Positions 56,988 through 64,000 of a stretch of DNA of 64,000 nt are shown here, one piece after another. The notes below the pieces were generated by a model. It ran no database searches, was not told the DNA's origin, and saw only the letters and a program-made list of their open reading frames with translations. This DNA is from Isoetes taiwanensis (lineage: Eukaryota; Streptophyta; Lycopodiopsida; Isoetales; Isoetaceae), in contig JAJEKV010000290.1 in NCBI GenBank assembly GCA_021234155.1, positions 337,248 through 401,247 on the forward strand, written 5' to 3'. The position numbers and the translations under genes were made by a program. The first letter of the stretch is position 1, and the number at the start of each line of letters is the position of its first letter.

Positions 56988-58200
56988 AAAAAATGAGGAA
57001 GCAAGTTGTGAGGTTTGCTGAAGGAGAGACCTCTCATAGCGAAAATTCTGAAAAAATGTGCCGCATATATAAAAATTTCGTGTGGTTTATATTTGCACTA
57101 TTTCCGCGACGCAGCTTTTTTTTTTTTTTCCGTGATATGCCAAATGGTGCAAAAACAAAGATACACAAAACTTTTCTCATCATTATTGACTTTTCGCACC
57201 ACTCCAGACGCATTCATAAGTTTGTTTTGCGTATGCAAAAATTCCTTTTTAGAAAAATAATAACCATTGCTTTGTGTACATGGTTTGGTCAGCGTCACGT
57301 ATGTGAAAAAAACTTTGTATACATATTTTAACTCATTTTGCATATACGAAGAGTTTAAAAAAACACAGCGAGAGAAAAATATGTTATTAACATCAAAAAA
57401 ATGTATTTGGGTATTCTATGTGATGCCATGTGCTTATGTTTTATGCGCTTCCGCAGCTAGGTAGATCTCAAGGGAGATGTGATGAATGACACGTCTATTC
57501 TTTCCCCGTTAGGTTGTTGCTCACCATCAAGAGCCCGATGATAGGTAGACGACCTCGTGTTAGCGGGCTTGCGCTGACAGGAGGGATGAACTCCAGTTTT
57601 ATGCATGCAGGGCATTGTATATGAGCAAGGGACGTCACAATATAAGTGCACCATGGTTCTATATGTTTTTCAATATGTTTGTTCTGCAAATGTATGACAT
57701 GTAGAATGAATATGCCTGAGACATACATATGTTCTAACATGTACTGCTTTGACATGACCCATTCTTCAAACCCATCAAAACCAACTTTAAAAGTGAAAGT
57801 CAAACCACACAGTCCCCTCAAAGCCAATCTACGAAGTAAGTCATTATATAACATCAAGGTCAACATAGAAAGTCAAAGTCAAATTATATTTCAAGATTTT
57901 AGCATCAAGATTTTGTTAAGATTTCTTTATATTCTCTAAGATTTCGTAAAGATTCCCTTACATTCCGGTCATATTTTTAACATTTCCACAAGTGTTGAAA
58001 GGAAAGGAAAGTATTTTTTATATTGCTCCTAAGGGAAGTAAATAAAAAAGATTAGGAAGTTTCAATAAGTAAAACCAACTTATAACAACTATGCAAATAT
58101 ATGACTCTCCCCACGCCTAGAATTTTCGTCTTTATTTGGTGGTGAATATCCCGGGTACAATTTTATTGGCCTTATCATTTGGACCACGTGGTAACACAAT
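56988..58200. other. AT-rich non-coding stretch
   Basis: No gene recognised. Contains a T-run at 57,117-57,130 and AT-rich sequence with repeated AAGTCAAAGTC and AAGATTT phrases at 57,790-57,960. Confidence 0.35.
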
Positions 58201-58274
58201 GAAGAAGAGGATGGAAAGAGAGCGGAGCAAAGATAATAATAATAATAAGAGTAAAAGGATGCAGAGTAGATGAA

Positions 58275-58592
58275 GTGGCAATTGCAAGGCTAGATGAGCT
58301 AGAAGGGCTTTCTAAAGGGCAATATGAAAGGAGACAGACCCAACTTAAATCCTTTCGATTAAATTCTTCCATTCAAAGTAAATCCAATATGGATATCTCT
58401 GGTATAAATGCAGAGGCATATTTTGCAGCTTCCCACTACTCTAGTGCACTTGCCAAAGCAGAGTGTTTAGAATCTTACAGTGAAAAACAAGCTGCAGATT
58501 ATGTCCGAAGAAAGGAGAGGCCAAGCAACCTTACATTTTTGGAACATGTATATGCCTGGATTTCAGAAAAGGGTTATGCTAATTCTGTTTGA
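58275..58592 (+). CDS. unknown open frame, possibly a gene fragment
   Basis: A 105-codon frame with protein-like composition: ARLDELEGLSKGQYERRQTQLKSF, then NAEAYFAASHYSSALAKAECLE and KQAADYVRRKERPSNLTFLEH. After its stop, another frame at 58,600-58,720 gives SDQFSFASMVDRTKQVWFFAKGQ, suggesting a longer original protein. Not recognised. A short (AAT)n tract (58,231-58,247) lies upstream. Confidence 0.35.
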   Translation: MAIARLDELEGLSKGQYERRQTQLKSFRLNSSIQSKSNMDISGINAEAYFAASHYSSALAKAECLESYSEKQAADYVRRKERPSNLTFLEHVYAWISEKGYANSV

Positions 58593-59217
58593 TTTGTTTC
58601 TGCCCAGAGTGACCAGTTCTCATTTGCTTCCATGGTAGATCGAACTAAACAAGTATGGTTTTTTGCTAAAGGCCAGGTTATGCATCTCTTGGGGGATATA
58701 GAAGAAAGGAGGAGATGGCTCATCATATGAATCATGTGGATGGCAGAAACCAAAGCAGCCAACATCTACAGAATAATTGCCATGCTTGTAATCACGAGTG
58801 TACATACAACAGGCAAGGGAATGAGCATGGACATACAGATGCACCAAGATGTCATAAAGTTACTTTTCAGAGATCATTATCTCAACAATACTATTCACCA
58901 CCAAGGATGAATACCACCAACATGCAAAGGTTAAGAACAAGTCCCATTGCACTTCTTCGCACCAATATCAAGATCGAAAAAAATTCAGCCAGCCAGAAAA
59001 GATCAATTAAGGGCGGCAAGAATGGGTTCCAAATGGTGGTATTCCAAATGGAGTTTCAAATGGAGTTTCTTCGCTAGGATGATCTCGGGAGCTCTGCCAC
59101 TCAGAAAAAGATAAGAAGGCGCTTTTGTAAGATTTGCACACGGACGAATGGCTTCCAGATAAGTTTTCTGTTTCATTTTGAATCAAGACATCTAATAAAC
59201 AGTGAAAAGGAGAAGAT

Positions 59218-59545
59218 GGTGCAAATAGGGAGAGGCTTAAGTGATGGGACGAGAGAGACGGGACGTCCGCCATCCACCGGGCCAGTGGGGTAATTAGCCC
59301 ACCGACCGGGTGCCTTCTACTAAGCTCTGAGACACCAACCTATCCCAAGACTTTGGAGATACAACAACCACAAAGGATGGACTAAAGGAAACTTGAATAA
59401 ACAAGGGAACCAGGGAGTAGATGGTGCAAATAGGGGGAGGCAAAGCTATGGGACAGAGTGACGGACGTCTCGCCATACACCGTGGGCCAGTGGGAAATAG
59501 CCCACCGGCTGGTGCCTACCACTAGCGCCAGAGACATCAACTTCT
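59218..59545. repeat. ~206-bp tandem duplication
   Basis: GGTGCAAATAGGGAGAGGC at 59,218 and GGTGCAAATAGGGGGAGGC at 59,424 start two collinear blocks sharing GGGACG...ACCG.GGGCCAGTGGG..AATTAGCCCACCG and GAGACA.CAAC. Function unknown; it may be the body of a decayed retroelement. Confidence 0.75.
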
Positions 59546-59859
59546 CCGCCCCATAAAAATGAAAGTGGAAAACGGAGGTTGCCTGGCACGGATAGTGGGA
59601 GACAACTCCCCAACCGGTACACCAAGACGATGAGGATCTAATCCTCCGATTGGTGCACCAAAGTCACAAACCCACTATCAAAGGATACAACAAAAACAAG
59701 ATATTACATCATGTCAATCCATGGGGACAGATAGGGCATATCACGTACAAAAGCAGCATGTTGAATAAGAGTAACAGGGAACGCCGGCCGATTCAGGATG
59801 GGGAGCCACCTCCGAATTGAGAAAGGTAGATGGAGGAACATAGATAGAGCGGTAGCGAA

Positions 59860-60030
59860 TATGTCGAAAGTATGTGACTCCGGGAAAAATAGAAGACTAA
59901 GAGCACATGGTAAAAGAGTGTCCGGTTTTACGGACATAAGGTCCAAATTTAACAAGGTCGTGTGGGATCTCCCACTCCCAAAGACCGATGGACAAAGAAG
60001 AGACACTCACTGAGATGTAGCGAAAGCTAT
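59860..60030 (+). pseudogene. possible LINE C-terminal zinc-binding relic
   Basis: The plus strand reads ED-stop-EHMVKECPVLRT, then NLTRSCGISHSQRPMDKEE. The pattern ED.EHxxxxCP resembles the zinc-binding C-terminus that follows RT in plant LINEs. Without the preceding cysteines the call is weak. Confidence 0.3.
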
Positions 60031-60769
60031 AAAAGAAATGATAATAAGACCTGGGTGCACAAAGAGAGAGGGCTAATAATCCGAGAAGCACGGATGAGGC
60101 TGATCGAGAGAGGCCACAAAGTACTGATTCAAAACTCCTGTTTATAGCGATGCATTGTGTATGGCCAAGAACCTATAAGCACGAGCAAGGGTAATATAAA
60201 GAACAAGAGAAGCCCGCTAGATGGCTACATAAAACCTATCGTCTATTTGCCGGCAGCACCCTTTGGGAGCTCGCAGGATGCTACATTAAGTCCAAGGGGC
60301 CTCACGGCCGAGGGACGTTAATGTATATTCTATGTATATTCTATTCCATGGATGAAAATGGCAATTTCAAGAGTCTTTTCCGAAATACTCGAGGGCTGAC
60401 TTATCTAATGGAGGTCATCATCTCTATATTCACCTTTATATTGCCAAAACTCGCGACAAGACGCTCCAACTAGTGTAATTCGGACAAGAAAAAAGATCAG
60501 GTCCAATTTTGCCATCCTATGTCAACGTGAGTCCGGCGAGAATGCAAAATACCGAGAGACTAGGGGTGTCGGGAAAAAGGGTTAAGCATCTCCATGTGCA
60601 TCGTGCTTTGCCTTCCGTGATAATACATATCTCTAAAAAAAAAAAACATTGTCACTCAATAAATTATTATAAGAGACAATAAACCCGGCTAATCATGAAG
60701 GCAAAAACCATTGAGCGTAAAGGGTTTCATTTTCAAAAGGTCACGCGGTGATATTAAGAATAAAAATAG

Positions 60770-62107
60770 AATAGAATATATTTTCATCATCCGTAAAGAC
60801 CAATTGGCTTATGGGACCAAAACAACGAGAACATCAAGCATATTACGCTAGGATTAAAAAAATCTCTGCCACGATGGATTTTCGAGTAAAAAACCTTGAT
60901 AATAATAGCATGTTGACAAACTGTACAATCACAGTTTTAAGACGTTGGGGGACATATGACCTCTTGAAGATATGATGCTAGTATGCCCACGGAGGCCTTG
61001 TCTAATAGCATATATAAAGCGGTTGGTTAAACATGGCTAGCTCAACATAGTATGTCCGGATATGATGTCGAATGTTGGACAAGCCCGGCGAAAAAGATTC
61101 ATCCGCAATAGCTCCCTGCCGACAACAGACATGGATCCTATCCTCACATACCTCTCGAACCCATCTGCCTATCTCAATGCGGAGGCGATGTGCACTCGTA
61201 TGAATGGAAGCTCTCGGCTTTGCATTTCTTCATGGGCAAATGTGTATGTAGGTAGCATTGTGGACCTTGTGTGAGTATAGGATTGATCTGGCGATAGCGT
61301 GCCGGTTTAACTTTGTTCTAGAGTCTGCTAAGGAAATAAGCATCAATATATCACCTTAAGTGATGGTGGTCTTCCCTCAATTTAGATCAGTATGTACCGG
61401 TGCATCCGCATATACCATCGAAAACCATCGAGCTCGTGTTTTTCTTCCAACAAGCTTTTAAGGCATTGTGGACCCATTGCGCTTGACATAAGCAAGATTG
61501 GAGAGATGGGCATCACCCATACTGACCACCTTTTGAAGGTAGATGATATGGCAGTCCAGTGTAGCCCTTTGAAGGGGCAAGAAACATGTCTCCTGCAGCA
61601 AGATCTGATATGGAACTGTTGATTTTACCCCAAGTGCTCGAGCTAAAAAGGCTTTCTGCACCTGCTTCAGATCATTCTAGTTGGCAACGGATATTACTGG
61701 ACCCCAAACCTTGACCCCATATAGGAGAACCAACTCTACCGAGGGCTTAAACAAATGCAACTGATAGCTCCAGACATATAGCTCTGCTTTGTGACTATGT
61801 TTTGCATGGCATATAGGGCCTTCCAACCTATTGTTATGCTCGGCCAAATGGATGTGTTCAAACATGTGGTAGAAGGAAACTCCCTAAGACCCAGGCATAC
61901 AACTCTGCTGTGACTATTGTTCGCATGGCGTGAGAGGGCCTTCCAAACCCTACTATGATGTAATGACCCGGATGGAAGCGTCTCAATATGTGGTAGAAGG
62001 AAACTCCATTTTGACCCCTGGTTAGGAGGGACCCCCTTAGATGACGGGATGAGATGGAGCAAACGTATTATACGCATGATTAGAGAGGTGGCTTGGCCAC
62101 GCAGCAT
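60770..62107 (-). mobile_element. RTE-like LINE 3' portion
   Basis: Sense is the minus strand. HLFKPSVELVLLYGVKVWGP (61,690-61,760) matches the LYGxEVWG block after RT. It is followed by VQKAFLARALGVKSTVPYQILLQETCFLPLQ (61,540-61,660), then the family 3' end GGTCCCATAAGCC...TACGGATGATGAAAATATA and a TTCTA-type tail near 60,765. The upstream part to 62,107 contains a partly duplicated copy of the same coding stretch (61,860-61,960 resembles 61,770-61,860). Truncated 5' and frameshifted. Confidence 0.65.
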
Positions 62108-62279
62108 CGATGATAACTAGTCTCTGATGGACAATTGCTTTATATGTAGCATCCTCGACTTAGTAATTTGCAATGGACTAGCTTCGGTGGCCATCCTCTA
62201 CCGTGTACACTTGTAGACAAGAGAATCGGGCGGCTCGTCTTTGTGGATTACTTGGTGGTAGAGCGTAATCTATAATGAG

Positions 62280-63545
62280 TTACCCGCTTTTGCATTGGTT
62301 GGTACAAACGGTGAAAGGAAAAAAAAAGTGAATTCGGCCACCAATCCCCTTTTCTACAAGTAAATTGGGCGGACTATTCGGCATCCATTGCTCCAACACC
62401 ACCACCGCGACTTGATAACGATCGTGATGCAAAGGTCTATGTCCAGGATGGTCAGCAACCGACCTAGAGGAATACTATAGCTTCCCACGCTACAACAACA
62501 AAAGCCCAATTAATCAAAGTGCCTACGGCGGGTTGTTGAGCCCGGATGTATTGGGAGAAGCTACGGCCTTTCCTCGCAATCAATGGTTTGATGACAAATG
62601 GGAGCTCAAATCTCGGCTTCAATAGATCACTAACCCGGCTTGCCGCCTACTTGCGGATCGACAACTACACTTTTTCAAGGGAAAAAATCTAGGTACATTG
62701 TAGAACATCAACGTTTCTCTTTTTGTGCCGTCTAAAGAACATCTCCGGCGAAGGGTATTGAACAAGCCTTTGCAGCCTTACGAGGAAACATCACTTCGCA
62801 GCAATGGTTACAATATCGGCAACTTTTACAATTAATTTGTGGTTTGAGCAATAATACCCCTAGCTAGGCCCAAAGACTAGTCATTGCAGAGGCGGATGTC
62901 ATCAAGAGCTTACAACATCTTGACAAAGACAAGATATTTGGACAAATGTGTTTGAAGTTGCTCAAATGGAGAGGGCCGCCAATGATGCCCATCCTAATAG
63001 CATTGTTCAAATGGGGCATTGCAAGAGGGCTTTCCCCACAATGAACCATAGCGAGGGCTATTCCCATATACAAGGCGTGACACTCCTCACCTTTCGACCA
63101 ACCACGCACCATCATGGTCGATTACCTGTGTCTTGGAACAACTTAGGATAGATTCAGGCAGTTGAGGGCCCCTATAGATTTTCAAAATGTGATATATATA
63201 GGTGTATGAGGCATGCTCGGGCTGAATGACACCGTCCGAACATCCCTGTCATCGCCAGTTTGAGTCTCCGCCGGGGCTATCCACTCCGCATTGCTCTTTA
63301 GCCCATATATTGACAAATGGGTTAGAAGATTGAAACTTCTTTGAGCAGGAGAGCAAGAGCTCAATTGTACACCACATAATTTGGCATCTCATATATGTTG
63401 ATGACATGGACCCTTAACCTACACCCTAGAGGACATGCAATTGGCATTTGGATGTGGTAAATAAATTTTATCGATTCAACGACATGAAGTTAACTTTGGG
63501 CGAGACTACATCCTTTGTCAAAAGGAGTCAAATTTCATAAGTTGT
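62280..63545 (+). pseudogene. RTE-like LINE reverse transcriptase relic
   Basis: Plus-strand frames give LFKWGIARGLSPQ-stop-TIARAIPIYKA (63,000-63,070), PRTIMVDYLCLG, then ALLFSPYIDKWVRRL (63,280-63,330), the active-site-like LIYVDD (YVDD at 63,394-63,405) and LDVVNKFYRFNDMKLTLGETTSF. The order and spacing match plant LINE RT (ARGLPxSWxxAxxIPIxKxG, NYRTIM, LFxLYIDxxE, LLYADD, LxxFCxxxGMxVNxxKT). Several frameshifts and stops. Head-to-head with the minus-strand LINE at 60,770-62,107. Confidence 0.6.
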
Positions 63546-63652
63546 TCAACATGTAAAGACATTGAAGTATCCAAGCAATATGACTGGTCTAACTGCGGTA
63601 TGTTGTTGTATATCATCATATAAATCGACATAAGGATCGACCTATATATATC

Positions 63653-63661
63653 CGGGAGTGA

Positions 63662-63694
<33 letters not shown>

Positions 63695-63695
63695 A
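63653..63695. repeat. short (GAGGGT)n minisatellite
   Basis: About seven units of GAGTGA/GAGGGT. The unit is TGAGGG, not the plant telomere unit TTTAGGG, so it is not telomeric. Confidence 0.85.
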
Positions 63696-64000
63696 AGTTG
63701 CTATGTATAGGAAAGTAGCATGTTGACACAAAGAGAGGGTTGCCACCTGCAATTTTGCACTCGTATTCAAAAGGCAATGGTGTGTCTGTCTATCTTGTGT
63801 AGGGAGACTGAAGGTGCCGTGGTTGTTCAAAAATAACAGGTGATGCCCCCCATGTCCCTGCTTTCCTGTGTAATCATTGAACACCGAGTAATGTTGATAG
63901 ACTGGCAGACCTGGTAGTCTGTACCCTGCATGCTCCCATATCCATAGCAATGGAGTTAAGACTATCTCCTTTCTGCCAAGATAAGCTTTGATAATTCCAT

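Noticed and set aside
63394-63405. YVDD as a Ty1/copia reverse transcriptase
   Set aside because: Surrounding blocks (IPIYKA, RTIM, LFxxYIDxW, LDVVNKFYRFNDMKL) follow the LINE order; copia motifs such as KARLVAKG or LGIE are missing.
63653-63695. Interstitial telomere repeat
   Set aside because: The unit is TGAGGG, not TTTAGGG, and the array is short.

Overview
This window looks like a repeat-rich stretch of a large land-plant nuclear genome. The evidence is spliceosomal introns with GT...AG borders, a plant TTM-type kinase/CYTH gene, relics of a plant group III WRKY gene and of a glycine decarboxylase P-protein gene, an Athila/Tat-like Ty3/gypsy element, and abundant RTE-like LINEs and tRNA-derived SINE heads. 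I cannot name the species; a fern or another large-genome lineage would fit, but this is inference.

Layout. 1-7.8 kb: mostly non-coding, with a (TTC)n microsatellite, a 31-bp-arm hairpin, a LINE 3' end, a decayed WRKY gene and an unknown open frame. 7.84-18.75 kb: one complete Ty3/gypsy element on the minus strand (two LTRs, 5-bp ACTTG target duplication, gag, protease, RT/RNase H, integrase, and an extra coiled-coil ORF region between integrase and the 3' LTR). It sits inside a coiled-coil open frame that reads straight through once the element is removed. 18.75-21.6 kb: relics of an FCP1/NIF-type HAD phosphatase and probably a ULP1-like protease. 21.9-25.3 kb: a multi-exon gene for a Crypton-type tyrosine recombinase (DUF3504-like), bracketed by a perfect 21-bp inverted repeat. 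25.9-26.2 kb: a two-exon glycine decarboxylase relic. 26.9-28.5 kb: a long LTR followed by an initiator-Met primer binding site. 28.9-33.2 kb: SINE heads, LINE tails and decayed coding sequence.

33.7-37.0 kb: the one clearly intact cellular gene, a 12-exon minus-strand TTM1/TTM2-like gene whose predicted coding exons sum to 704 codons including the stop.

37-41.2 kb: gene-poor, with a LINE ORF1-like (DUF4283 plus zinc knuckle) relic. 42.8-56.9 kb: a single RTE-like LINE, flanked by a ~46-bp near-perfect duplication, split by a ~10.1-kb insertion. The insertion has subterminal tandem repeats, two ~1.3-kb 19-bp minisatellite arrays in opposite orientation, and a palindromic centre at about 49.91 kb. 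57-64 kb: an unknown open frame at 58.3 kb and further LINE pieces on both strands.

The window is mostly a nest of mobile DNA around one functional gene. Frameshifts are common in the repeats and absent from the TTM gene, so most of them probably reflect real decay; assembly error in GC-rich repeats is the main alternative. Exon borders and domain calls were read by eye; no alignment or database search was run.
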